45,711 nt of DNA from an uncultured Ruminococcus sp. (GTDB lineage Bacteria; Bacillota; Clostridia; Oscillospirales; Ruminococcaceae): positions 1 to 45,711 of the forward strand of contig CALCRR010000261.1 in NCBI GenBank assembly GCA_937894495.1. The letters are read 5' to 3'. The position numbers and the translations under genes were made by a program. This document shows, one piece after another, positions 8,519 to 16,820 of this stretch. The notes beneath the pieces were generated by a model. That model was not told where the DNA came from. It saw only the letters and a program-made list of their open reading frames with translations, and did no database searches. Within the stretch, counting starts at the first letter, position 1. Each line of letters begins with the position of its first letter.

Positions 8519-9205
8519 CTATTCCTCAAACCCCTGTTTTAAAAGCCCAAGAGCTTTCTTCTCTATCCTTGATACATACGAGCGTGATATGCCAAGGCGC
8601 TTGGCGGTCTCACGCTGGGTGACGGCGTACTCGCCGAAAAGCCCGTAGCGCATGGCTATCACCTGCCGCTCACGCTCGTCCAGCTTGGCTTCTATCAGCT
8701 TATACAGCTGCTCGGTCCTCAGGCGCAGCTCTATTTTGTCCCCCACGTCCTCGCCGTCTGAGATAAGGTCGATAAGGCAAAGGCTGTTGCCGTCCTTATC
8801 CGACTCCACAGGGTCCTCAAAGTAAACGTCGGAGGCAGACTTTTTAAGGGAGCGAAAATGCATGAGTATCTCATTCTCAACACACCTGCTGCCGTAGGTG
8901 GCAAAGCGTGTGCCCTTTTTATAGTCAAAGGTGCTCACCGCCTTTATGAGCCCCACCGTGCCGATGGATATAAGGTCCTCCTGGTCGGCGGCAGCAGAAT
9001 AGTATTTTTTGATTATGTGAGCCACCAGCCGCAGGTTGTGCTCGATAAGCTTGTTTTTTGCCTCGCTGTCCCCCTGCTCCATAAGCTCAAAGCACCTGCG
9101 CTCCTCCTTGGCTGACAGGGGTCTGGGGAAAACTGTGCGGCTGTCGAAATGCAGAGCGAAAAACAAAAAGCCGCTGTTTAAAAGTTCAAGTAGCTGCAGT
9201 AGCAT
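8519..9205 (-). CDS. sigK: RNA polymerase sporulation sigma factor, SigK type
   Basis: A 228-residue sigma-70 family factor. A short hydrophobic N-terminus (residues 1-19, LLQLLELLNSGFLFFALHF) precedes FPRPLSAKEE, exactly where pro-SigK of Bacillus is cleaved by its membrane protease. Region 2 follows (NLRLVAHIIKKYY, DLISIGTVGLIKA, GTRFATYGSRCVENEILMH). Region 4 has the helix-turn-helix TQRETAKRLGISRSYVSRIE. SigK directs late mother-cell sporulation genes. The gene is intact, not split by a skin-type element. AGGCGG before the ATG is a modest ribosome binding site. A CATAGT, 15 bp, CATAATCT arrangement at 9254-9282 (minus) faintly resembles a SigE promoter. SigE/SigG paralogy is excluded by the N-terminal sequence. 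Confidence 0.88.
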   Translation of the reverse strand: MLLQLLELLNSGFLFFALHFDSRTVFPRPLSAKEERRCFELMEQGDSEAKNKLIEHNLRLVAHIIKKYYSAAADQEDLISIGTVGLIKAVSTFDYKKGTRFATYGSRCVENEILMHFRSLKKSASDVYFEDPVESDKDGNSLCLIDLISDGEDVGDKIELRLRTEQLYKLIEAKLDERERQVIAMRYGLFGEYAVTQRETAKRLGISRSYVSRIEKKALGLLKQGFEE

Positions 9206-9478
9206 AATACACCGCCTGACATAGCAAATTTCGGGGATATCCCCCGTAGTTACAGATTATGCGAAAGCCTGCTTGGACTATGACAGGGGAATAATTAAAG
9301 GCAGGCAGCTGGCAATATCTGCCTTATTTACAGGTGAAACATATATAAAAGTTTGCTGAATTGTGAAGCCAAAAGCTGGAAGGGTCACCACGTATTAACA
9401 AAATATGTAGAATTGTCAGTTAATTTCCTTTAAAATTGTGCTATATTCCGAAATTGTGTTCTGGGGTATGTGTATTCA

Positions 9479-9507
9479 TTGACAGCATATATTTAACGTG
9501 GTGAAAT
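9479..9507 (+). promoter_or_regulatory. Possible promoter of the pilus operon
   Basis: A perfect TTGACA (9479-9484) with TGAAAT (9502-9507) 17 bp later, a 4/6 match. A TATAAA at 9515 is too far for this -35. The 9206-9662 spacer is AT-rich and I see no gene in it; a weak GGCAG/CTGCC hairpin lies near 9300-9325. The long leader (about 150 nt) would leave room for regulation. Confidence 0.4.
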
Positions 9508-9662
9508 AAAATAGTATAAATATCTTGTGAATTAGGAAAAATTATTTTTTTAAGCGGCAGCGTATCAGGAGTATATCCAAAAGAAGTGTTTCAATGTAAG
9601 TTGGGGCGCTTTAACTGTTTTGTAAAGAGGACTGTATCATATTTTAAGGGAGCGAGCTGACG

Positions 9663-10191
9663 ATGGATAATGAAATTGCGGTGAGCTCCAAAGCCAAAGA
9701 AAAAGCCCACAGCGAAAAGCTATGCGGCGGCGTTTTTTGTAAAGGTGGGTATCACGGCACTGGTATTGCTGGTGGTATTCAACTTTATAGCAGGCGTTCA
9801 TGTCTGCCATACCTACAGCGCCTACCCGACTATCAGGGACGGCGACTTCTGCCTGACCTACAGGCTTGCTGAGCCAAAGCAGGGCACAATGATAGTATAC
9901 GACCATGACGGTGAAGTAAAATTCGGACGAGTGATAGCCTTTGCAGGGGATATGGTCAGCATTGCAAATGACTATGTCACGGTCAACGGCTACGGCTTAT
10001 CAGAAAAGGTGGTCTACCCCACCACGCAGGAGGGTTCGGCTATAAGCTACCCCTATGAAGTACCCGATAACTGCGTATTCGTACTGAACGACTACAGAAG
10101 CGACATATCCGACAGCAGGACATACGGCGGTATACCGCTGGAGGACACTGAGGGCGCTGTGGTTTTTACAATGCGAATGCGTGAGATATAA
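9663..10191 (+). CDS. SipA-like signal peptidase homologue of the pilus operon, with a frame break near its start
   Basis: The body, read from about 9690, is a type I signal peptidase fold: a basic tail PKPKKKPTAKSY, a membrane helix (ITALVLLVVFNFIAG), then the serine box SAYPTIRDGD, box D KFGRVIAFAGD and box E LNDYRSDISDSRTYGG. The catalytic serine position is kept, but the general-base lysine before RV is glycine. This is how streptococcal SipA, a pilus chaperone, differs from true signal peptidases. The only good start (ATG 9663, AAGGGAG 10 nt upstream) is in another frame, so a +1 shift between 9663 and about 9744 is needed. Without it, a GTG at 9745 with no ribosome binding site would lose the cytoplasmic tail. 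Confidence 0.75.
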
Positions 10192-10225
10192 GTAAACAAT
10201 ATTATTGATTATAGGAGGAATTATT

Positions 10226-11554
10226 ATGAGAACAAAGAAGATCGCAGCCGCAGCGGCTGCACTGACAATGATCGCCTCAATGGCAGCAATGCCGATAGGG
10301 GCGAGCGCGTATACTGCTATCAATGGCGGAGATGTATCTTTTGAAAAGTATCTTGTCATGAAAAACGAAGCAACTGTTCCGAATGTCAGCTTTGGATTGA
10401 CTGTTGAGACTATCGCAGACAGTGAAGTTAAAGAGGCAACAGGCACAACTCTGGCAGTTATGAAAGGTCCGGCAGGTATTGCATTCAATGCAGGTACCGA
10501 TGTTACCGCTGTCGGCGCAACAGCAGAAGCTCCGGCATCTGCAACTGTTGCATTCAAAAGCACAGATCCAACTGAAACAGAAGCCAGCAAAGGATCTAAG
10601 AGCATTGTTTTCAAGACTACCAGTACAGACGATGAAAAATTTGCTAAAAAAACGGTAACACTTGATTTGAGCAATGTAAGTTTCCCCGAACCGGGCGTTT
10701 ATCGTTATAAGATCATCGAAACCGCTACAACAGGCGTGGCAGGCGTAACAAACGATACAAACAATATCCGTTATCTCGATGTATACGTTAAAAACGAAAC
10801 TACGGGTTCAGGTGCAACGGAAACAACAACAGGAAACATTGAGATACAGGGATATTTTATCCATACAGGCGATGATGCCCCTGTTAAGGGCACAGCTGAT
10901 TCTTCAAAGAAATCTACAGGCTTTTCCAATGCATATACGACCAATGATCTGGAGTTCAGAAAGGTCGTTACAGGTAACCAGGGTTCAAAGGACAAATACT
11001 TTATGATTACAGTAAAACTGACAAACCCTGATAATTTAACTGTTTCTGACAGTGATACTTTCCAGCTCTCAGGCACATGGACTAAAACACCCACGCAAAA
11101 CTCTGCTACAGTTTATACAGCAGAAACCATGACAGCAGCTAATAATGTTACAAGCCTGACTTATGCTGACTTAAAGGGAACAGATGGATACTCTTTCTAT
11201 ATTCATGACGGCGAGCTTATCGAGCTTCACGGTATTCTGAGCGGTCTGGGTTATACCATAAGCGAGACAGAGGAAGATTACACTCCTGCGGTTGCTATGA
11301 ACACCACCGGTGACGTTAAAACAAATGATAAGACGGGAGACGGTACTGCTATTGATACATCTGATAACAATACGGTAACTGATACATTCCTTAAATCTGA
11401 CGCAGGCGTTATTTTTACAAATGACAGAGCCGGCAATATCCCCACAGGCATAATCTCCACCGTAGCAGGTTCGGCAGCGCTTGTGGCTCTGGGTATCGCA
11501 GGTGTTGCGGGCGGAGCTGTTTATGTAAAAAAGAAGAGATCTGAGGAAGAATAA
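10226..11554 (+). CDS. Major pilin, Spy0128/FctA-like isopeptide-bonded backbone subunit
   Basis: A 442-residue precursor. A signal peptide ends near AGSA-type GASA (residues 25-28). Two Ig-like pilin domains follow. Domain 1 starts at VSFEKYLV (Lys41) and ends with GFSNAYTT; domain 2 starts at LEFRKVV and ends with VIFTNDRAG. The Lys near each domain start and Asn near its end fit intramolecular isopeptide bonds, as in GAS pilin. The C-terminus is a sorting signal: NIPTGI, a hydrophobic helix and KKKRSEEE. The start is ATG 10226 with AGGAGGAA 5 nt upstream; an in-frame TTG at 10205 lacks a site. It sits 34 nt after the SipA-like gene and 5 nt before the sortase gene. Confidence 0.88.
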   Translation: MRTKKIAAAAAALTMIASMAAMPIGASAYTAINGGDVSFEKYLVMKNEATVPNVSFGLTVETIADSEVKEATGTTLAVMKGPAGIAFNAGTDVTAVGATAEAPASATVAFKSTDPTETEASKGSKSIVFKTTSTDDEKFAKKTVTLDLSNVSFPEPGVYRYKIIETATTGVAGVTNDTNNIRYLDVYVKNETTGSGATETTTGNIEIQGYFIHTGDDAPVKGTADSSKKSTGFSNAYTTNDLEFRKVVTGNQGSKDKYFMITVKLTNPDNLTVSDSDTFQLSGTWTKTPTQNSATVYTAETMTAANNVTSLTYADLKGTDGYSFYIHDGELIELHGILSGLGYTISETEEDYTPAVAMNTTGDVKTNDKTGDGTAIDTSDNNTVTDTFLKSDAGVIFTNDRAGNIPTGIISTVAGSAALVALGIAGVAGGAVYVKKKRSEEE

Positions 11555-11559
11555 TCACC

Positions 11560-12978
11560 TTGCTGAAATTTTTCAAGCGGCTGAATGAGCTTTACGGCTG
11601 GCTGGTGATAGCGGTGTTCGGGCTGGTCGTGCTGATAGGTGCGTGGCAGATGTATGATAACTATTATATGTTCTCCCACTCGCTGGACGAAAGCATATTG
11701 CAGTATAAGCCCGACCCCAACGACCCATCTGCCGCAGCAAATTCGCCGATAGGTGATGATATGGTGGGGTGGCTCACCATAGACGATACTAATATCGACT
11801 ACCCCGTTATGCAGGGCAGCGATAATTCCAAATATCTGAATACCGACCCCTTCGGGGAGTATTCACTGTCGGGCAGCATATTCCTCGACAGCAGGTGCAG
11901 CCCTGATTTTTCGGACGAGTATTCGGTGATATACGGTCATCATATGGACTACGGCAAAATGTTCGGCGCCCTTGATGACTTTCTGAATGAGGAGTACCTG
12001 AGATCACATACCACAGGTACGCTCATGGTGGGCAGAAATGCCGAAAAGGTCTATGACCTTGAGGTGTTCGCATCAGCAAGGGTGAGCGCCAGAGAAAAAA
12101 TAGTTTTTGATTCGCTTATCGAGCTGATAACTCACCAGACAGCCACCTCGGCGGGCTTGACCCTTTATGTTGATGAGGGCAGCGAGGTCACAAGGTGGAA
12201 GTTCCGGCTGACCGACGGTGATAAATATAAGCTTTCGGCTGATACCGATGAAGGTGTTAAATATCTTGCGGTGAGCGCTGATGGACTGGTGCTCACAGGC
12301 TCTGAGGACAGCACCGCCGAGTTCAAGGTGACCCCTGACAGCAACGGCAGGATACAGCTTTCATCAGGGGGAAAATATGTTGCATTTTACTCTGCCGATG
12401 ATAACGGCAATACCGTGACATGGTTTGCGCTTGCGGACAGCTCAGACTCAAACACATGGCTAAACCTTATAAATTATGCCGAGCTTAAAGAAAGCGACCT
12501 TATCACCTATTCGGCAGACCGTATCAGCGTATCTGACGCCGTCAACGGTCAGAAGGTCATCGTTTATACCCGTATCTGGGACGATGAAGCGTTAAAGTAT
12601 GATATGTATGCCATTGACCACATCGGCACACTTTACCCCTGCTATGCCAGCGGCGGTAAGATACTCTGGCTGGGCGACGGTACAGGCTCACTTGAATGGA
12701 CATTTACAGAGTATTATGACGCCGTTACCAAAGAGCCCAACTATTATTATGAGCTTTACAATACATACTCTGAGAAATATATCGCCCCTCAGGTGAGCAG
12801 CGATCAGGTGCTCTCAGGCAGCACCATAGGTATAAATATGCAGGGCAGGCGCAACGGCGAGTTCTTCTCCGAGATAGTTGCCTGGGATAACACCAAGTAT
12901 GCCTATGTGGGCATAAAGCCGAATGATGAAAAGACCAGGATAATCCCCTGCTCGCAGAGTGCCGCTATGCCGTTTTAA
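11560..12978 (+). CDS. Class B sortase N-terminal part fused in frame to an adhesin segment; lacks the sortase cysteine
   Basis: Starts at TTG 11560 (GAGGAAGA 9 nt upstream). Residues 1-185 are a class B sortase: a membrane anchor (about 13-31), GWLTIDDTNIDYPVMQG, SGSIFLDSR and the catalytic His127 in YSVIYGHHMDYGKMF. The sortase fold then stops before the TLxTC strand: no cysteine motif exists in any frame near 12050-12200. From about residue 195 the sequence becomes a different extracellular protein (VTRWKFRLTDGDKYKLS, IWDDEALKYDMYAID) that belongs with the downstream adhesin. It ends at TAA 12976-12978, but the adhesin clearly continues in the +1 frame (NYVNDNVIKDLY). Most likely an in-frame deletion fused srtB and the adhesin gene, or the assembly is collapsed. 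As written, the sortase cannot be active. Confidence 0.75.
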   Translation: MLKFFKRLNELYGWLVIAVFGLVVLIGAWQMYDNYYMFSHSLDESILQYKPDPNDPSAAANSPIGDDMVGWLTIDDTNIDYPVMQGSDNSKYLNTDPFGEYSLSGSIFLDSRCSPDFSDEYSVIYGHHMDYGKMFGALDDFLNEEYLRSHTTGTLMVGRNAEKVYDLEVFASARVSAREKIVFDSLIELITHQTATSAGLTLYVDEGSEVTRWKFRLTDGDKYKLSADTDEGVKYLAVSADGLVLTGSEDSTAEFKVTPDSNGRIQLSSGGKYVAFYSADDNGNTVTWFALADSSDSNTWLNLINYAELKESDLITYSADRISVSDAVNGQKVIVYTRIWDDEALKYDMYAIDHIGTLYPCYASGGKILWLGDGTGSLEWTFTEYYDAVTKEPNYYYELYNTYSEKYIAPQVSSDQVLSGSTIGINMQGRRNGEFFSEIVAWDNTKYAYVGIKPNDEKTRIIPCSQSAAMPF

Positions 12979-15262
12979 CTACGTTAATGACAATGTCATC
13001 AAGGACCTTTATATAACCAAAAAGCTGATAGATGAAAACGGCGATGAAATTACAGACGACCCTGCTACATTCAGCTTCAGGCTCTCCCTGTCCTCGGTGG
13101 AGGTCAGCGCAGATGATCTGACGCTGGCGAATATGTACAGGTACTATGTACTTTCTCCCAATAAAAAGCTGTGCAGATACGACCCCCTGCTGCAAGCCTT
13201 TGCGGAAACTGACAAGGGGTATTCGCACGCACTGATAGAAGCCCTCAACAATGAAAACGGGGACTCTGTGGACGGCATTTATTATGATGATGTTACCTTC
13301 AGGACCTCGGGCTTCGGAGCTATCTCGGGCATACCCTCGGGCTATACCATAGTCGTTCCCGGACTGCCTGTGGGCACGATATTCAAGGTCACTGAGGACG
13401 TTAAAACAGGCTACGGTCTGGCAGGCTATGAGCGTGTAATGGGCTATAAGATACATGAAGACGGAACACATGAGGATATACCCTCATACGAGGAATTTGA
13501 CGGCAACACTTTAAATGTGGGCAAGGTCATCGCAGAGGAAAACCCACAGTTAGATGTACTCAACAAAAAGGGCTACGGTCTCACCGTTAAAAAGAAGTGG
13601 AGCGACCTCAGCATAACCACCTCTCATGCCCCTGTATATACGGCGGTGTATGTTAAGGGTGAGCTGCTTGAGGACTCGGTAAAACAGATAAAGGCGCCTG
13701 ATACCTCTGCCTACTATTTCTGGACAACATTGAAGCCCGACACAGACGGCAGCGAGCGCACAAGCATTGATGATTATGTTGTAAAAGAGGTAACGATAAG
13801 TGCTGAAGATCCCACAGTCGCTGCTGACGGAACAGTGAGCGGCTACGGCACGGTAACGCCTGTAGAGGGCGGCGGAAGTATCGAGCTAAACGCCACCAGA
13901 ACAGTATCGGAGACCCCACAGGGCGAAGAGCGTGATAAAGTATACGAGTATGTGGCTTCCTACGAAACAGGCAATGATGAGGGCTCGACCAGAACAGATA
14001 CCATAACAAACACCCGTAAGGGCGGCGCTGCGGTAAGGCTCTTCAAGTGGGACAGCGAAGAACCGCTTAAAAACGGCGTGTTCACCCTTGCCGACGAAAA
14101 CGGCGATATCATGGGCACCTACACATCAGATGATGACGGCATAGTCACCATGCTGTACAGCTTTGATATGGAAAAGCCCTACACCCTGACCCAGACAGCT
14201 GCACCTAACGGCTATGTGGGTCTGCAAAAAAAGGTACGCTTTGTGATACATGAGGACGAAACGGTGTCCCTTTACTATAACGACGGCACCACCCTCTGGG
14301 GACAAACGGACAGCAAGGACCTGAAATGGGCAAACGGAAAGCACGGCAGCGACGGTATCACTGCGTATATTGATGTGTATAACAAGCCCTTCAACTTCAA
14401 GATAATGAAAACAGACAGCGAGGACTCATCGCTGAAGCTGGGCTCAGCTCATTTTGCGCTGTATAAGCAGGCGAATACCACCATAAGCGGTTATGTTAAA
14501 AACAAAGACCCCATGACGGGCTTTGAGGACCTGGTGACCGTCAACGGCACGGTAGACGTATGCGGCGGAGACAGCGGCAGAGTTATAAACCCCGGTGTTA
14601 ACGGCTCGGTATATTTCCTTACAGAAAGAGAAGCGCCTTTCAATTATACCAAGCTTGATGAGGATATAGTTTTCCGCATATCGGCGCTGGGTGTACCTTC
14701 GCTTATCAGCGACTCATATAACGGGCAGCTGGTGGAGGAAGAGGACAGCTATATCTACACCCTCAGCGTTCCCAACACCAAGAAAGACCCCGACCTCACG
14801 CTGCTCACCATACACAAGCAGGTCAACGGTGCTTTCGGAAATAAGGACCAAGATTTCAGCTTTACCATCGAGGTCAGCGGCGCAGGTGAGGGCGAGGACT
14901 TTATCTGGGCTAAAAACGGTGAGGAACAAACTGCAATGCCAAGAACAGGCGGCATCTTCACCATGAAGCATGACGACAGGGTAGAGATAGCCCTGCCCAT
15001 AGGGGTACAGGTAAAAATAACCGAGGATAACGGCGAATACACCACCTCGTTCAAGCTCAGCGGTCACAGCAGCGTAAGCGGTGATAATATCACCTTTGAG
15101 TTTACAGAAGAGACTGCCCTGACCGTTACCAACACCATTGACGGAGAGATACCGACAGGCATTTCCTCGACCTTTAAAAGAGCTCTGGCACTGACAGTTA
15201 TCCCTGCAATATCCGCAGGCATTTTGCTATGCTGCAAGCGCAGGAGAAAAAGGGCATACTGA
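12959..15262 (+). CDS. Ancillary pilin/adhesin, C-terminal part with SpaA/Cna_B-type domains and IPTG sorting signal
   Basis: The frame opens with GTG 12959, but there is no ribosome binding site and no signal peptide. Coding sense joins the preceding frame at about 12976, so this is the continuation of the adhesin. Domains in order: an MSCRAMM-like region with ITKKLIDENGDEI; a Cna_B-type domain (GLTVKKKWSD); SpaA-like prealbumin folds at AVRLFKWDSEEPLKNGVF and FKIMKTDSEDSSLKLG; a pilin-like domain TIHKQVNGAFGNKDQDFSF; then the sorting signal GEIPTGI, a helix and CKRRRKRAY. It would be displayed at the pilus tip or base and could mediate attachment. It ends the operon, followed by a terminator. 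Confidence 0.8.
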   Translation: MPLCRFNYVNDNVIKDLYITKKLIDENGDEITDDPATFSFRLSLSSVEVSADDLTLANMYRYYVLSPNKKLCRYDPLLQAFAETDKGYSHALIEALNNENGDSVDGIYYDDVTFRTSGFGAISGIPSGYTIVVPGLPVGTIFKVTEDVKTGYGLAGYERVMGYKIHEDGTHEDIPSYEEFDGNTLNVGKVIAEENPQLDVLNKKGYGLTVKKKWSDLSITTSHAPVYTAVYVKGELLEDSVKQIKAPDTSAYYFWTTLKPDTDGSERTSIDDYVVKEVTISAEDPTVAADGTVSGYGTVTPVEGGGSIELNATRTVSETPQGEERDKVYEYVASYETGNDEGSTRTDTITNTRKGGAAVRLFKWDSEEPLKNGVFTLADENGDIMGTYTSDDDGIVTMLYSFDMEKPYTLTQTAAPNGYVGLQKKVRFVIHEDETVSLYYNDGTTLWGQTDSKDLKWANGKHGSDGITAYIDVYNKPFNFKIMKTDSEDSSLKLGSAHFALYKQANTTISGYVKNKDPMTGFEDLVTVNGTVDVCGGDSGRVINPGVNGSVYFLTEREAPFNYTKLDEDIVFRISALGVPSLISDSYNGQLVEEEDSYIYTLSVPNTKKDPDLTLLTIHKQVNGAFGNKDQDFSFTIEVSGAGEGEDFIWAKNGEEQTAMPRTGGIFTMKHDDRVEIALPIGVQVKITEDNGEYTTSFKLSGHSSVSGDNITFEFTEETALTVTNTIDGEIPTGISSTFKRALALTVIPAISAGILLCCKRRRKRAY

Positions 15263-15290
15263 TACCAAAGGGCTTTGAATGGATAAGATA

Positions 15291-15332
15291 AAAAGACCTG
15301 ACTGCATTAAAATGCGGTCGGGTCTTTGTTTG
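15291..15332 (+). terminator. Terminator of the pilus operon
   Basis: AAAGACC-GAC-GCAT pairs with ATGC-GTC-GGTCTTT with single-base interruptions, followed by TTTGTTTGTG. It lies 30 nt after the adhesin stop. Confidence 0.8.
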
Positions 15333-15400
15333 TGTTAGTTTTTTTGCTCTCAGGCGGAAGATATCCCTGTATATCATCACGCTCATCGGCGCACGTTTTC

Positions 15401-15877
15401 CTACAGCAGCTTTGCAAGATCATCTCTGCCGTATGATTTCCAATAGTCTTTCAGATCGTAATCGCCGCTTTTAAGGCTGCCGTCTTTAGCTTTTATTTTA
15501 TCAAATTTCAGATCGGTCTTTGCGCCGCTGTCGATAAGCAGCTTAACATTTTTCTTGCTGGCATATATTGCGTTTTCAAGTATGTTTTCAGGAATTTCTG
15601 CACCGCTTTCTATGATCAGCTTTAAAATTTCATGCTTACCCGATAGCGCAGCAGTGAGAGGTGTGTAGCCATATTCGCCTGTCGCATTTATATCAACGCC
15701 CTTATCAAGCAGATATTTCACTACCTCAACATCGCCGCCTTTAACAGCATTGATCAGATCTATGCCATCATAAACCTTTCCGCATTTTTCAAAGTATTTA
15801 ACACTTTCCAAATCGGAATTTGAAATATCAAAGGTGCGACAGGTGGGGGAATAAAGGGGGCTTCGCTCATTTTGCAC
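15401..15877 (-). pseudogene. Ankyrin-repeat protein, 5' end replaced by a repeat element
   Basis: The frame encodes 158 residues with two or three ankyrin repeats (LINAVKGGDVEVVKYLLDKG, then YTPLTAALSGKHEILKLIIESG), a protein-binding fold. The first 14 or so residues (QNERSPLYSPTCRT) are not ankyrin sequence. They are the translation of the GC-rich repeat also found at 3786-3818. No ribosome binding site precedes the GTG at 15877, and the region upstream is a promoter pointing the other way. I conclude that the repeat or a rearrangement removed the true start. It may still be expressed from elsewhere. Confidence 0.6.
15836..15866. repeat. Inverted copy of the 3786-3818 GC-rich repeat
   Basis: The reverse complement of this stretch equals 3786-3816 except for one base (CCTGTCGC here, CCTGCCGC there). 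Confidence 0.8.
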
Positions 15878-15883
15878 AAACTA

Positions 15884-15912
15884 TTGACTTTACATAATAT
15901 TTCGTGTATAAT
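15884..15912 (+). promoter_or_regulatory. Strong housekeeping promoter for the zinc-ribbon membrane protein
   Basis: TTGACT (15884-15889), 17 bp, TATAAT (15907-15912), with TG immediately upstream of the -10. The start codon follows 39 nt later. Confidence 0.85.
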
Positions 15913-15950
15913 TGTTGTATACATTAAATATCATGTAAGGCGGTGTGTAT

Positions 15951-16820
15951 ATGTATTGCAACAAATGCGGAAAAAAACTTGAAGACGGTTCAAAATTCTG
16001 CCCCGAATGCGGAAAGTCTGTAGCATCTCCCTCTCAGGCGGCAGCGCCCCCGACTACCCATACAACAGAGCCTGCTTTACCCTTGGATACCTCAAAGATA
16101 TTTACAAAGTACAGCAGACATATTTCGGCGGCAATTTCGATATATCTGCTGTTTTTGCCGTTGATAAAGGTCTATAGGTTTATGTATATGGACTCCTTCT
16201 CGGGAAATATAAACGCTTCTTTCTCGTTGAAAAATATTTTCGACTATTCACTGAAGGTACTGAGGATAGCCGAACACATAGATGATGACTCCATAGTAAT
16301 AGTATCATCATATATAATGTTAGCTGTGGCAGGTGTATTTCTTGTATTATACATTATTGCGCTCATAAATGTGATAAATGCGGCAAAGGATCTGGTGAGG
16401 GAAAATAATTTTGAGCTAAAAAATGTCCTAAAGCAGTGGAAAAGACTGAAAACAGCATCTATCCTTATGCTGATACTGATTCTTCTGTTGAAGGTAAGTC
16501 TCTTTTTTGTATATTTTGTGATCTCAGTTATAGCCGAACAAGCCTATGGTGTTGACCTGAGCAATGTCTCTGATATATTAGAGCTGCCTGTAAAAATGTC
16601 GGGAATATACTATTTCACTTTGGCTGCCTCGATCGTCAACATTGTCTTTATAAGCATAAGAAGAAAAGCAGATATCGCTTTGTATGCCACTTCCGAAGAA
16701 GTCATTGAAATAAATAAAAGTGCGCCTAAAAAATCTCGTTTTTTTGCTATAGCTATAATTGTCCTGCTTATATTCTCGTTTATCTTATGGTTTTTCTCGT
16801 TTATCTTTGGTTTGTTTTAA
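15951..16820 (+). CDS. Zinc-ribbon membrane protein of unknown function
   Basis: A 289-residue protein. The N-terminus is a compact zinc ribbon, CNKCGKKLEDGSKFCPECGK (two CxxC knuckles), then a Pro/Thr-rich linker and about five hydrophobic segments. A small charged cytoplasmic region (DLVRENNFELKNVLKQWKR) lies in the middle. Zinc-ribbon/multi-TM proteins of this kind are common in Clostridia and their function is not known. ATG 15951 is preferred over GTG 15945 because AAGGCGG (15937-15943) is 7 nt before it. Confidence 0.8.
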   Translation: MYCNKCGKKLEDGSKFCPECGKSVASPSQAAAPPTTHTTEPALPLDTSKIFTKYSRHISAAISIYLLFLPLIKVYRFMYMDSFSGNINASFSLKNIFDYSLKVLRIAEHIDDDSIVIVSSYIMLAVAGVFLVLYIIALINVINAAKDLVRENNFELKNVLKQWKRLKTASILMLILILLLKVSLFFVYFVISVIAEQAYGVDLSNVSDILELPVKMSGIYYFTLAASIVNIVFISIRRKADIALYATSEEVIEINKSAPKKSRFFAIAIIVLLIFSFILWFFSFIFGLF

